A stretch of DNA of 64,000 bases from VRUE01 sp036266075 (GCA_036266075.1 DATANV010000035.1:1-64000), one strand, 5' to 3'. Numbered from the stretch's first letter, positions 1 to 8,180 are shown. The notes: generated from the sequence alone by a model not told the origin. Numbers and translations are program-made.

Positions 1-3000
1 CAGGTTCCAATAGGCCCCGCCGCCTGAAGGGTTGTATTTCAAGGTCGATGCATAGAAGGGACCGGGGGTACTCGTCGATTTGTAGACGCCGTCGGAGTAG
101 CCGGTTCCGGGACTCGTGCGCACGTAGTGGATGCGTTGGCCGTCGGGCATGATCAGATTGGCTTCGGCGGCTCCGGCTCCCGACCATAGGCGCAAGTCGT
201 ATTGGTTGGTAGTGCCGAGGCCGAAGCTGTAGGAGTTGGAGTCCGCCGGGCGGTAGGTGCGCTGGACGTCGATCGGGAGGGTGTCCGGCAATGAGAGATC
301 GCGTTTGTGGTAGGTGAACAGGCCGCTGTAGAGGTCTACTGGGTCTCCGCTCGAAACGCCCGTGGGGCCTGCTTCAGGGGGCAGAGGGCTTGAGGCGAGC
401 ATCGCGCCGGTGAACTGCCAAACCCGCACCCCCGGATCGGGGACGACCTGCTTTCCGTCCGCGCTGACCGTGCCCCTGCCGTAGACGTACCAGCCCCGAT
501 CCTTGGGGTCGTAGTTCCAGAACTCGGCGCGCTGGCCAGGCCTCAGGTCGCCCCAGTTCGGATAGACGATCTGCGCCCCCTTGCTGAGGTAGGCGCGCCC
601 TGGCTGGATCGTGAAGTAGACCGGGATCGGCACGAACGGCGGCAGCGGGAACGGCGCCTGGTTAACCGGAATCGCGGTGATGTTGAGGTCCCTCACCATT
701 TTGCCTGCGGCGTTTCTAATCATGGTGCCGGCCGGGATGCGGACTTCGAGCCCTGGGATACTCGGCGTCGTCAAGCTGGTCTCGTGCTCGGTCGGGGAAG
801 CGATCTGGCGATTGCCATCGCTATCTAGTGGCGAAAGCCAGATCGTGTAGTCCAAGGCAGTGGTCTCGTGATTTGCGAGGTCGACACTGACCTCGTAGCT
901 TCCGTAGCGCCGGTCGCCCGGCACCGATTCGCCGTTGATGACGAGAGTCTGATGGCCGGCGGGGGCCCCGGAGAGCAGGAATCGCCCCGCCTCGTCGGTC
1001 GTGGCCTCGACAGAGGTTCCCTCTACGAAGACACGGACGCCCGCTACCGGCAGGCCGTTGCGCTCGAGGGCCTGCCCCGCCAGGGCGGTCGTGCCTGCAG
1101 GGGCTTGTAGGTCCTCCATCTCCGCCCAGGGGCTCTTCGGCTCGGCGGCTTCCCAGCCGGGGACGTTCCTCGGTGGATGCCAGACGGCGACAGCTCCCGG
1201 GCTGAACTGCCTCATCGCACGCGTGATCGAACCGCCGGAGCGTTGGAGCGTGGTCGAGCCACGGTGGAGGGCGAGTCGCGCGTTCCCGCGGTCGTTTCGA
1301 CGCCACCCGGAGGCGCGACGTGACTTGCGCCCGCGAAGCCGATCGTGGCCCCGGCTCCGCGGGTCAGCGGGACTTGGCATACCCGACGGGTGTGACGAGC
1401 GGGACACCAGCTCGGGATGGAAGTAGGCAGCTCGCCTTGGGCCTGCTCCGTCGGGATAAGGGCCTCGCGGGGCGATCCCTTCGAAGCTGGCCAGTACCAT
1501 CCTCGGCTCGGGGTCCGAGAGCCAGGCAACCGGGGATTCGAGTACTGCCGTCATTTTCGCGCTGCCGGTTTCCCCGTTTTGGAACTGGGGGATAAACCAA
1601 ATCGTGTAGGAGCCGGTGCTCGGCAGAACGCCCGGTTTGAGGCTTTTGCTGCCGCCTTTGGGCAGCGCCGTTTCGCCCCCTGAGAGGGTAGAGCCGGCAG
1701 GGGTCTTGATCGCCATGTAGCCACTGAAGGTGATTTCGGAGAAGTCGAAGCGAAGCTGCTGGCCCGAGGTGCCGCCGAAGACGATCTTCGTCACCCCACC
1801 GGGGACGTTTACCGAGAGGACTTTCGATGACCCTTCCGCAGTGGGAGTGATAGACCCGGCGTCATAGATCGAGGCATCCCAGGCGGTCAAGGTCACCGAT
1901 CCGGTGGTGGAGCCTTCGGGGTTGACGGCCAGCGTGTAGGTACCGGCGGAGGCGAATTCCTGGTGGAGCCAATAACCGCCTTCGCTGCCTTTCCACGAAG
2001 TACTGGAGACGACTTTGCCGCTCGGGTTGATCCATTCGAGGTAGTAGCGGCCGTTGAAGGTCGAGCTGGACGTTTTCAGCGAGACGGCCTCCCCGGCGGC
2101 GATTTCCACCGAGTAGCGAGCTTCCTGGCCCGGCGCGACGATCGTCAGCGACTGCTGGGACCCTTCTGCCGAGGTCGAGGGGCTGATCGAGCCGGTGATG
2201 TTTTCGATCAGGTAGCCGGTTGCTTTGACGCTGCCGGTGCTTTCGCCGCTGGGGGCGATCGTGATCGTGTAGGTGCCGGTTTCGGGCAGCGTTACCGGCC
2301 CAAGCGTCCTGGTGCTCCCTTTCGAGAGTGATCCTTCGGCGAGCTCTTTGCCGGTCGGGCGCTTGAGCGACGCCCAGCCGCTTGAAAAGGTGATTTCCGA
2401 GAGGTCAACCGAGACCTGCTGCCCGGCGGTGCCCGCAAAGGTGACGAGCGCCCCTTGGCCGGGAACTGTCGTCGTCATCGTTTTCGAGTTCCCCGTGCCC
2501 GATGGTGAGATCGAGCCGCTGGCTGAGGTCGCGTCCCAGGCGGTAAGAGTGACCGAGCCGGTGTAGGTTGATTCGGGGTTGACGGCCAGGGTGTAGGTGC
2601 CCGACGAGGGGAACGCGACTCCTCCCAGGAAGCCGTTTTCGCTGCCGCCCGAGGACCAGCTTTTCAGCACTTTGCCTTCTGGGTCGAGCCATTCGAGCTG
2701 GTAGGAGCCGCTCATCGCAGAGCTGCTGCGCTTCAACGAGACCACCTCGCCCGTGGTACCGGCTACTGAGTAGCGCGCTTCCTGGCCCGGCGTCGCGATC
2801 GAAACCGATTTCTGAGTGCCTTCGGCGGTGGCCGGCGGGGAGATCGAGCCGGTTACGTCTTCGAAGGCGTAGCCCGTAACTTTGACGCTGCCGGTGTTTT
2901 CGCCCGAGCCGACGATCGTGATCGTGTAGGTGCCGGTTTCTGGCAGCGTCAGCGGCCCGTACATCTTGCTGGCCCCTTTCGAGATCGGCCCTTCTTCGAG

Positions 3001-4635
3001 CTCTTTGCCGGTCGGGCGCTTGAGCGAGGTCCAGCCGCCGGAAAGGGTGATTTCCGAGAGCACGGCGGAGAGCCGCTGCCCGGCCGTGCCCGAGAAGGTG
3101 ACGAGGGCTGCCTGGCCGGGCACGGAGATCGTCATCGTTTTCGAGTCCCCGGATGCCGAAGGCGTCAGCGAAGCCGTTGCAGAGCTGGCGTCCCAAGCCG
3201 TCAGCGTGACCGAGCCCGTGTGCCAGGATTTCGGGTTGACGGCGAGGGTATAGGTGCCGGTCGCGGGGAAGGACACAACGCCCTTGAAGCCGTTTTCGCT
3301 GCCGCCCGAGGACCAGCTTTTCAGCACTTTGCCTTCTGGGTCGAGCCATTCGAGGCTGTATTCGCCGCTCATCGCCGAGCTCGACGTTTTCAGCGAGACG
3401 ACCTCCCCGGCGGTACCGGCCACCGAGTAGCGCGCTTCCTGGCCCGGCGTCGCGATCGAAACCGATTTCTGAGTGCCTTCGGCGGTGGCCGGCGGGGAGA
3501 TCGAGCCGGTGATGTCTTCGAAGCTGTAGGTGCTCAGTTTCACCGATCCGCTCCCGGCGACCGATGGGGACAGAAGCACGGTGTAGGTGCCGGTCGTCGG
3601 TAGCGTCACCGGCCCGACGAGCCCGCCGCCGGAGCTCGTGAAGGACGCGCCTTGTACTTCGTCGCCGACCGGGCTGAATAGCGAGGCGACGCCACTGCTG
3701 AGCGTGCTTTCGGAGAGCTTTAGCGATACCCGCTGCCCCGCAGTGCCGTCGAAGAGCACAAGGGTCACTTTTTCCGACCCGGCAAAGGAGACGGATTTCG
3801 TTTCGTCCAGCGAGAATCGGGCCGTAGAGCCGACTTTCGAAGTCGCGAGACCATTGGGCGGGATGTAGAGGTCTGGGCCGGCGCTCGACCCTTCCGGGGT
3901 TGCAACCGAAACACGGCCGCCGAGCGTCCCGGTCGGGACCTTGAATTTGATCGCGCTCGCGGAAGCCGAGGTCATTTCCGGCCTGGCCAGGCTTAGCGTG
4001 AGGGAGTTGCCGGCGATCATCGGCTCGAAGTTCGAGCCCGAGGCCGTGATTTCTTCTTCAGCGACTGCCACGCTCGATGAAAGCGTGGAGATATGCGGAG
4101 CCGAGGATTCGGCGACCGTGAAGCTTTCGGGGCTCGCAACCGGGCCTTCTTCGGCCGTTGAGACAGTCACCGATCCGGTGGTGGCGCCGACGGGGACTTT
4201 GGTGGTCAGCGAAGTCGAAGTCGCAGCGCTTACCGTCGCTGCGGTGCCGTTGAATTTGACCGTGTTCGATGCCGGGATCGCCGAGAACCCCGTCCCTTCG
4301 ATCATGACCGTCGCCCCGACGTCCCCCTTCGCGGGGCGCATCTGGATGACGGACAGTTTCGAGGAGGCGTGGCGGGAGATCGAGAGGAGGTTCCCGGCGG
4401 CATCCCAGCCGTACACGGCAGTGTCGCCTTCGGGGTCGATCGCCGCCTTTAGCCGGCCATCGGCATCGTGGAAGAAACGGAAGGCGTTACCGGGAGGCGA
4501 TGCCAGCGTCGAGGTCGGCATCACCGATCCACCGACTAGCAGGAGAGCGAGAACCGCCAATGCGTGCACGCATCCGAATTTCGGTGCTCGCCGATGCCCA
4601 TCATGGCCTTGGCACAGCATCCCAACTTCGAGCAT
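1..4635 (-). CDS. RHS/YD-repeat secreted protein, 5' part (runs off left edge)
   Basis: The reading frame is open from an ATG at 4635 to base 1, 1545 codons without a stop, so only the N-terminal part is in the window. A GGGGGGAG Shine-Dalgarno sequence precedes the ATG. The first 45 residues are a basic segment followed by a hydrophobic stretch ending near ALA-like residues, as in a signal peptide. Next come a YD-repeat-like segment (YGWDAAGNLLSI), an IPT/TIG-like segment (GDVGATVMIEGTGFSAIPAS), about 650 residues of tandem beta-sandwich repeats, a carboxypeptidase-regulatory-like segment (LPVAGVRVFVEGTSVEATT), and at the visible C-terminal side the DUF6531-type motif DPVDLYSGLFTYHKRDL followed by RTYRPAD. 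RHS proteins are very large secreted proteins, many of which carry a C-terminal toxin. That part, if present, lies outside the window. The domain assignments come from motif recognition and the family call is firm. Confidence 0.85.
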   Translation of the reverse strand, partial: MLEVGMLCQGHDGHRRAPKFGCVHALAVLALLLVGGSVMPTSTLASPPGNAFRFFHDADGRLKAAIDPEGDTAVYGWDAAGNLLSISRHASSKLSVIQMRPAKGDVGATVMIEGTGFSAIPASNTVKFNGTAATVSAATSTSLTTKVPVGATTGSVTVSTAEEGPVASPESFTVAESSAPHISTLSSSVAVAEEEITASGSNFEPMIAGNSLTLSLARPEMTSASASAIKFKVPTGTLGGRVSVATPEGSSAGPDLYIPPNGLATSKVGSTARFSLDETKSVSFAGSEKVTLVLFDGTAGQRVSLKLSESTLSSGVASLFSPVGDEVQGASFTSSGGGLVGPVTLPTTGTYTVLLSPSVAGSGSVKLSTYSFEDITGSISPPATAEGTQKSVSIATPGQEARYSVAGTAGEVVSLKTSSSAMSGEYSLEWLDPEGKVLKSWSSGGSENGFKGVVSFPATGTYTLAVNPKSWHTGSVTLTAWDASSATASLTPSASGDSKTMTISVPGQAALVTFSGTAGQRLSAVLSEITLSGGWTSLKRPTGKELEEGPISKGASKMYGPLTLPETGTYTITIVGSGENTGSVKVTGYAFEDVTGSISPPATAEGTQKSVSIATPGQEARYSVAGTTGEVVSLKRSSSAMSGSYQLEWLDPEGKVLKSWSSGGSENGFLGGVAFPSSGTYTLAVNPESTYTGSVTLTAWDATSASGSISPSGTGNSKTMTTTVPGQGALVTFAGTAGQQVSVDLSEITFSSGWASLKRPTGKELAEGSLSKGSTRTLGPVTLPETGTYTITIAPSGESTGSVKATGYLIENITGSISPSTSAEGSQQSLTIVAPGQEARYSVEIAAGEAVSLKTSSSTFNGRYYLEWINPSGKVVSSTSWKGSEGGYWLHQEFASAGTYTLAVNPEGSTTGSVTLTAWDASIYDAGSITPTAEGSSKVLSVNVPGGVTKIVFGGTSGQQLRFDFSEITFSGYMAIKTPAGSTLSGGETALPKGGSKSLKPGVLPSTGSYTIWFIPQFQNGETGSAKMTAVLESPVAWLSDPEPRMVLASFEGIAPRGPYPDGAGPRRAAYFHPELVSRSSHPSGMPSPADPRSRGHDRLRGRKSRRASGWRRNDRGNARLALHRGSTTLQRSGGSITRAMRQFSPGAVAVWHPPRNVPGWEAAEPKSPWAEMEDLQAPAGTTALAGQALERNGLPVAGVRVFVEGTSVEATTDEAGRFLLSGAPAGHQTLVINGESVPGDRRYGSYEVSVDLANHETTALDYTIWLSPLDSDGNRQIASPTEHETSLTTPSIPGLEVRIPAGTMIRNAAGKMVRDLNITAIPVNQAPFPLPPFVPIPVYFTIQPGRAYLSKGAQIVYPNWGDLRPGQRAEFWNYDPKDRGWYVYGRGTVSADGKQVVPDPGVRVWQFTGAMLASSPLPPEAGPTGVSSGDPVDLYSGLFTYHKRDLSLPDTLPIDVQRTYRPADSNSYSFGLGTTNQYDLRLWSGAGAAEANLIMPDGQRIHYVRTSPGTGYSDGVYKSTSTPGPFYASTLKYNPSGGGAYWNL
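1550..3515 (-). repeat. Three in-frame tandem repeats of about 219 residues inside the RHS gene
   Basis: The RHS gene holds three tandem copies of a unit of about 657 bp. Each unit has two half-repeats ending in motifs such as GTYTLAVNP...TGSVTLTAWDAS and GTYTITI...TGSVKVTGY. Copies one and two are nearly identical at the DNA level over long runs (for example around 3289-3350 against 2632-2693), and the third, nearest the C-terminus, is more diverged. A further half-unit precedes the first copy. The fold is probably a beta-sandwich of the pre-peptidase or adhesin kind, acting as a stalk. Boundaries are approximate. Confidence 0.75.
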
Positions 4636-4708
4636 CGCTCCCCCCGGTCACGGAATCAAGATAAAACCAGCGGACTGACAAATACTCAGCCAATGCGGTA
4701 GGAAGCCT

Positions 4709-4736
4709 TCTATCTGTTCCCGTAAGCTCTTGTCAA
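4709..4736 (-). promoter_or_regulatory. Candidate promoter of the RHS gene
   Basis: In an unusually AT-rich spacer the minus strand reads TTGACA (4736-4731), a 16-bp spacer, then GATAGA (4714-4709). The -35 is perfect and the -10 is weak. It would give an untranslated leader of about 65 nt before the ATG at 4635. Inferred from sequence only. Confidence 0.4.
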
Positions 4737-4795
4737 CAAAAAACGTCCCTGTTTACACAAATTCACAAGAGCGTCCTTCCCAATTTCCGGCTTTT

Positions 4796-4822
4796 GTGCA
4801 GACCTAGTTGTTTTGTCTGCAC
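4796..4822. repeat. Perfect 8-bp inverted repeat upstream of the RHS promoter
   Basis: GTGCAGAC (4796-4803) and GTCTGCAC (4815-4822) are perfect inverted repeats separated by 11 bp. The site lies about 60 bp upstream of the candidate -35 of the RHS gene. It could be a regulator-binding site. No T-run follows, so it is a poor terminator candidate. Confidence 0.4.
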
Positions 4823-5079
4823 GCCACTGAAGAGCTCGGGACCCTCCAATACTGGGAGGGTTTCAACGCATCGACCCACTGCACGCTCATGCCTGCCCTT
4901 CCCTTCAACCCCCAGGCGATTTCACAGGGATCGTTTTCGCTGGCCGAGCCGGCGACGATCCCAGGTGCGCAAGTCACAATCGGCAGTAGCTCATTGGGTG
5001 GCCTACCCCGGATTGTGAGATGGGCAGAGTAGAACTCGCCTTGCGTGAGGCCCTGGAGCGGTCGCTTGAGCCGAGGTGT
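4823..5079. other. Spacer with no recognised gene
   Basis: Short open frames of 66-74 codons exist here, but none resembles a known family or has a convincing ribosome binding site. The stretch is the chromosomal flank left of the mobile element, between its attachment site and the RHS upstream region. Confidence 0.5.
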
Positions 5080-5127
5080 CCCTGCTTAAAACCCCAGCGC
5101 GAACTTGGCGTCCTCGGACATCATCAC
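5080..5127 (-). other. Left attachment site: diverged remnant of the DUF59 gene 3' end
   Basis: Read on the minus strand, 5127-5086 encodes VMMSEDAKFALGF and a stop. This matches EMMTEDAKFALGF at the end of the intact gene at 14472. The six bases after the stop (ccctgc on the plus strand) are also shared. Nearly all differences fall at third codon positions, so the two copies diverged as coding sequence in separate lineages and not as random drift after integration. No upstream part of the gene precedes the remnant. Confidence 0.7.
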
Positions 5128-5173
5128 GCGGAAGGCAGGACGCAACCGCCCTGCAAATCGGCCACTTCTGATG

Positions 5174-5200
5174 TCCGTGGGGACAGCGGGGGGGACGGGA
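5174..5200 (+). repeat. 27-bp subterminal direct repeat, left copy (candidate integrase arm site)
   Basis: The sequence begins TCCGTGGGGACAGC and continues to GGACGGGA. It matches 14395-14421 at 25 of 27 positions in the same orientation. It lies 46 bp inside the left attachment core, mirroring the right end. It is best read as an arm-type site bound by the integrase N-terminal domain, an inference from position and symmetry. Confidence 0.55.
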
Positions 5201-5216
5201 CCCCGCTACAAGGAAC

Positions 5217-5459
5217 TTAATCCTCGCTCGCGCCCCACTCCGGAGGGATCGCCTCAGCCCTCGGGCGAACTCCGGCATAGGTGAAAACCTCCTGGTCAAC
5301 CAGCTTGTTCTCCGGGTCAAAAACCTTAACTTCGACATAGGTCTGGTCGAACAGATCCCCTTCAGGCGGACTCTGGAGTTCGATGTGTCCTTTGTCGTAG
5401 TCGCTAGCCACGTTCGCAATGGCTCGGATCTGTGCACGGGAAAGGGCTATCTCGGCCAT
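5217..5459 (-). CDS. Hypothetical protein, 80 aa
   Basis: The protein starts MAEIALSRAQIRAIANVASD and is acidic and soluble, with no membrane segment. I do not recognise a family. A longer start at 5480 adds seven residues, but the chosen ATG gives a more natural N-terminus. Neither start has a strong Shine-Dalgarno sequence. It is the first gene inside the left end of the mobile element and is transcribed toward that end, so it is probably element cargo. Confidence 0.6.
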   Translation of the reverse strand: MAEIALSRAQIRAIANVASDYDKGHIELQSPPEGDLFDQTYVEVKVFDPENKLVDQEVFTYAGVRPRAEAIPPEWGASED

Positions 5460-5517
5460 GCGGCGACCGTAGCAGGGCACGATCCCAGGGATACCCTCGA
5501 CGCCGGTCCGACCAGTC

Positions 5518-5946
5518 TTAATCGTCGTGGACGACCAGACGTTCCTCTGGTCGGACTACACGATCCTCCAGCCGCCGAAGCCGGATGGGACAGAGAGCCT
5601 TCCAGCCAATCAGCGCCACGACGAGGGTTGCAAGGGCAAGCCCAACGCCGACGAGCAAGCGAGTCGTTCCAGTCGCGCCACCAACGTCGCCCAACTCTAA
5701 GACGTAGCCCGCGACCTGGAGTACGAATCCCAGGCCGATATAGGCCACTCCGATTTCGGCGTCGATGCGATTTTGGAAATGGGATTCTTCGACGCCAGGA
5801 ATGGCTTCGCCGCCAAATTGATGGGTTGCCATGAGTTCACGGACCATCTGGGGACTGATAAGCAGCCCTCTGGCAAGAACGTAAGCGCCGGTAACGTCAA
5901 AGACCAGCCCGACCAGAAACAGATCGGTCAGGGACAAGTAGTCCAT
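5518..5946 (-). CDS. Hypothetical membrane protein, 142 aa
   Basis: Three hydrophobic segments are visible: near residues 8-30 (LFLVGLVFDVTGAYVLARGL), 64-84 (IGVAYIGLGFVLQVAGYVLEL) and 93-114 (GTTRLLVGVGLALATLVVAL). The C-terminal tail is charged (RLRRLEDRVVRPEERLVVHDD). I do not recognise the family. It lies in the cargo part of the mobile element, upstream of the 80-aa hypothetical gene on the same strand with a gap of about 58 bp, so the two could be co-transcribed. Confidence 0.7.
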   Translation of the reverse strand: MDYLSLTDLFLVGLVFDVTGAYVLARGLLISPQMVRELMATHQFGGEAIPGVEESHFQNRIDAEIGVAYIGLGFVLQVAGYVLELGDVGGATGTTRLLVGVGLALATLVVALIGWKALCPIRLRRLEDRVVRPEERLVVHDD

Positions 5947-6115
5947 CGGATCACCGTAGCGGCCGAAGCGGGCAGCACTTTGGCACCGACCAATCCCAGA
6001 TCAGACTGACAGCGGCTTCTCGGGGGCCGAGGCACCCGGACGGACCTTGTGCCCAGCCCCCGTAGGGAGGCCCGCCCGAGTCCCTGCGAAAGCCCCGACC
6101 CCCGAAAAGCCCCTG

Positions 6116-6439
6116 TCAGCACCAGGCAGACCAGCCGTCCCGCCCGCTCAGGCGCTTGATGTGAAGCGCTGAGCGGCTCGGCAAGACGAGGAAGCCGTTG
6201 CTATGCAGCAGCCCAGCCACGACGAGATCGCGGACGGCCCGCGCAAGCGCCATGCCTCCCATGAGGTCGTCGGGGTTCTCGAACAGCTCGCAGGCAATGG
6301 CCGGATAGGTCAGCAGCACCGGGTATTCGCGCAGGATCACGTCGAGGACGACGCGCTGCAATTCCTCGTCAGTCATAGCGCTGAGCGACGGTGCGCGGCG
6401 CAGGCGACGACGCCATGCGCCGCCGCCGCTCCGCCACAT
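6116..6439 (-). CDS. Winged-helix-like hypothetical protein, 107 aa
   Basis: The core (MTDEELQRVVLDVILREYP... ARAVRDLVVAGLLHSNGFLVLPSRSALHIKRL) has the helix-helix-strand pattern of a small winged-helix domain, with AVRDLVVAGLLH as the likely recognition region. Similar short proteins are frequent in actinobacterial mobile elements. The start at 6439 overlaps the stop of the upstream gene (TGATG), which suggests coupled translation. An internal ATG at 6376 would remove an arginine-rich leader of 21 residues and is a fair alternative. Confidence 0.65.
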   Translation of the reverse strand: MWRSGGGAWRRRLRRAPSLSAMTDEELQRVVLDVILREYPVLLTYPAIACELFENPDDLMGGMALARAVRDLVVAGLLHSNGFLVLPSRSALHIKRLSGRDGWSAWC

Positions 6440-6792
6440 CACGCCGCCTCCACGCTGAGCGCTGCGAGCAAGCCGTGCAGGGCATCGTGGTTGGCGACGA
6501 TCTCCGCGTACTCGCTCGCCTCGTCATAGGCCAGCGCCGCCACCTCCATAACCGCTCGCGCCGTCTCGTCGGGGACGAGGACCCGGCCATCCGCCACCCC
6601 CGACCGCAGCCGATCAAGCGCCTCTGCGTCCCGGCTGGCCGCATCGGGACACCTCATCTTCTCGGGGTGGGCCAGGTCGCGTCGAACGTCCTCCAGCCAG
6701 TCGGCCAGAAGGTCGCTGAGGATCGTGACTTGTGAAGGACGCAGATCGAGCGGCACGGCCCGCCTGCCATCCGTAGGGTTTATCTCAGCCAT
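6439..6792 (-). CDS. Hypothetical protein, 117 aa, coupled to the winged-helix gene
   Basis: A mostly helical soluble protein (SQVTILSDLLADWLEDVRRD ... ARAVMEVAALAYDEASEYAE). I do not recognise a named family. The stop overlaps the start of the next gene, so the two form an operon. A good AGGAGG ribosome binding site lies at 6805-6810, but it can pair with CTCCT directly before the ATG (AGGAG/CTCCT with a 7-nt loop), which could restrain translation. Confidence 0.7.
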   Translation of the reverse strand: MAEINPTDGRRAVPLDLRPSQVTILSDLLADWLEDVRRDLAHPEKMRCPDAASRDAEALDRLRSGVADGRVLVPDETARAVMEVAALAYDEASEYAEIVANHDALHGLLAALSVEAA

Positions 6793-6818
6793 GAGGAGCT
6801 AATCCCTCCTTGTGGTCA

Positions 6819-6853
6819 GGCTCCCGGTTGGCGTCCAACCGCCGCCGGGAGCC
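6819..6853. repeat. Strong nested hairpin in the leader of the 6439-6792 operon
   Basis: GGCTCCCGG (6819-6827) pairs with CCGGGAGCC (6845-6853). An alternative inner stem GGTTGG/CCAACC (6826-6831 and 6835-6840, loop CGT) overlaps it by two bases. The hairpin lies between the small helix-turn-helix gene and the operon on the minus strand. It could be a terminator without a T-run or an attenuation structure. No regulator is implied by the sequence. Confidence 0.5.
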
Positions 6854-6901
6854 GCTTATCGTTGGACTCCCGCCGAGGTTAACAGTTTTTAGGGGGCTCC
6901 C

Positions 6902-7111
6902 CTAATCTTTGTCGAGAATTTCTTTGACTCGCGTGAGATGCAAGTCGGCCGCTTCACCTATCTCGCGAAGCGTCAGACCGGCTTTCCGCGCCAACTCGAA
7001 ACTCTCGCGCCGTGCTTCGCGGGCTTCCTCGTGCTGGCTGCCGGTTCGCTCGAACTTCGACTGCGCGCGCTTCACGGCGGCGCGAGCATTCCGTGTCGGA
7101 TCGTTCGCCAT
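6902..7111 (-). CDS. Small helix-turn-helix protein, 69 aa
   Basis: The second half (SFELARKAGLTLREIGEAAD then LHLTRVKEIL) has the shape of a sigma-70 region 4 or MerR-like helix-turn-helix: a helix, a GLT turn, a second helix and a recognition helix. The first half is basic and helical. The frame extends upstream to 7333, but MANDPTRN at 7111 is the first sensible start. It is transcribed away from the orphan antitoxin gene at 7171, sharing a 59-bp divergent spacer. The role, perhaps control of element genes, is inferred from size and fold. Confidence 0.65.
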   Translation of the reverse strand: MANDPTRNARAAVKRAQSKFERTGSQHEEAREARRESFELARKAGLTLREIGEAADLHLTRVKEILDKD

Positions 7112-7170
7112 CCGGTGCAGACTATTCCCAGGGAGCCCGTGGCTTCTCTGGCGGTCGATACCGTGAAGGC

Positions 7171-7386
7171 ATGGCCCACGCGACCAAACCCGCCCGCTCA
7201 GAAGTAGAACGACGTCGGCAGGCCGCGAAGCGTATGCGCGGCCTGTTCGCGGACCTGGCACCGGGCCGCAATATCTCTGAGGAGTTGATCGCAGAGCAGC
7301 GCGCCGAAGCGCGAGCCGAAGACCGAGAACCACGACACTCGGGGGCCCGAGGAGTCAAGAAGCAATCGACCGGGGGAGCTCCTTGA
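7171..7386 (+). CDS. Orphan VapB/Phd-like antitoxin, 71 aa
   Basis: The protein (starting MAHATKPARSEVERRR, then FADLAPGRNISEELIAEQRAE) resembles the C-terminal half of VapB-type antitoxins, where SEELIAERRAEA is a familiar pattern. In such systems a PIN-domain toxin gene follows at once on the same strand. Here none does, and the last 32 bp run into the 3' end of the convergent HigB-like gene. It is the only plus-strand gene in the left half of the element. It could be an orphan or decayed antitoxin. The call rests on a short motif and is tentative. Confidence 0.45.
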   Translation: MAHATKPARSEVERRRQAAKRMRGLFADLAPGRNISEELIAEQRAEARAEDREPRHSGARGVKKQSTGGAP

Positions 7387-7774
7387 GATATTGATCGCCC
7401 AACGCCCTGACCTTGGCGTAATCGCGATCAGAGAATTTCTTGCCCGAGTCCTTGACCATGCCAGCAACGACCGCGATCTGGGGTCGGTCAAAACCGCGTT
7501 TCCGCAATCCGTCTGGATCGGCATTGTCGAGGATGCAGAAGAGCCGATACTGGCGGCGGCCAGAGCCGGTGAGACGGATCTCGTGGAACCCGCCCATGTC
7601 ACCGTGCATCGCCTCCCAGTAGCCGCCGCCGCTGAACTGCGGAGGAGGTGCGTCTCGTACTGCCTCCAGAACGGCGTAGAACCGGGCCTCGATCTTCGCC
7701 GGACAGCCGTCCAGAAAGTCCTCGACCAGCACCCGGCCATCCTTCGCCTTGAAGTAGACAATTCCCCACGCCAT
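7355..7774 (-). CDS. RelE/HigB-type toxin (phage Gp49-like, DUF891)
   Basis: The order of motifs (VLVEDFLDGCPAKIEARFYA, then GGFHEIRLTGSGRRQYRLFC, then VVAGMVKDSGKKFSDRDYAK) fits the HigB/Gp49-like branch of the RelE superfamily, ribosome-dependent mRNA interferases. Length (139 aa) is normal for the branch. The partner antitoxin gene lies 45 bp upstream on the same strand, so the order is antitoxin then toxin, the reverse of classical higBA. The 3' end overlaps the convergent orphan antitoxin gene by 32 bp. It is probably a stability module of the mobile element. Confidence 0.75.
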   Translation of the reverse strand: MAWGIVYFKAKDGRVLVEDFLDGCPAKIEARFYAVLEAVRDAPPPQFSGGGYWEAMHGDMGGFHEIRLTGSGRRQYRLFCILDNADPDGLRKRGFDRPQIAVVAGMVKDSGKKFSDRDYAKVRALGDQYLKELPRSIAS

Positions 7775-7819
7775 CCAGCGCAGGCTAGACGTGCCTGCGG
7801 CGGCTCGACGCTTCGTTGC

Positions 7820-8167
7820 CTATGCGACAGCAGCCCTACTGCGCCGGGTCTGCTTCTTGCTCGCTATCACCCTGATCTCGGCCCCAAGCGCATCCGCGAC
7901 GGCGGCCACGGTCTTCAGCTCGGGGTTGACATCGGCGGTGAAGAACCGCCGGATGCTGGACGGCTCCTTCCCGATGGAGCGGGCAAGCTCGGCCTTTGAC
8001 ATGCCCGCCTTCTCACGCAGCTCATCGAGCTGACGGACGACCAAATCGATCTGGGCGATCTCACGACGCTGCCGCTCGAACTCCGCGCGAAACTCCGGAT
8101 CCTCCTTGAGTCGTCGCTCAAGTCGCCTGTCGTGGTAGGTCGCGTCGATCTTGGTTTGTAGAGCCAT
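7820..8167 (-). CDS. HigA-type XRE antitoxin, 115 aa
   Basis: The C-terminal half is a Cro/C1-type helix-turn-helix (LREKAGMSKAELARSIGKEP then SSIRRFFTADVNPELKTVAA), followed by a basic tail. The N-terminal half is helical and highly charged (LERRLKEDPEFRAEFERQRR), a region that in such antitoxins binds the toxin. The start at MALQTK (8167) is preferred to a longer frame because the upstream region carries a tandem repeat that looks like its operator. The gene lies just upstream of the HigB-like toxin and probably represses the pair. Confidence 0.78.
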   Translation of the reverse strand: MALQTKIDATYHDRRLERRLKEDPEFRAEFERQRREIAQIDLVVRQLDELREKAGMSKAELARSIGKEPSSIRRFFTADVNPELKTVAAVADALGAEIRVIASKKQTRRSRAAVA

Positions 8168-8180
8168 ATCGTCAGCAACC

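Noticed and set aside
2405..3349. A 314-codon minus-strand frame with a repeated ARPRRQSAEKLVLGRQRKR-like segment
   Set aside because: It is a shifted frame of the RHS gene. The internal repetition only mirrors the 657-bp repeats of the real frame.
1550..3515. Direct repeats that could suggest a mobile element or CRISPR
   Set aside because: The 657-bp period is in frame and encodes repeated protein domains of the RHS gene.
4808..5032. A 74-codon plus-strand frame in the spacer right of the RHS gene
   Set aside because: No ribosome binding site, no likeness to any family and composition unlike the neighbouring genes.
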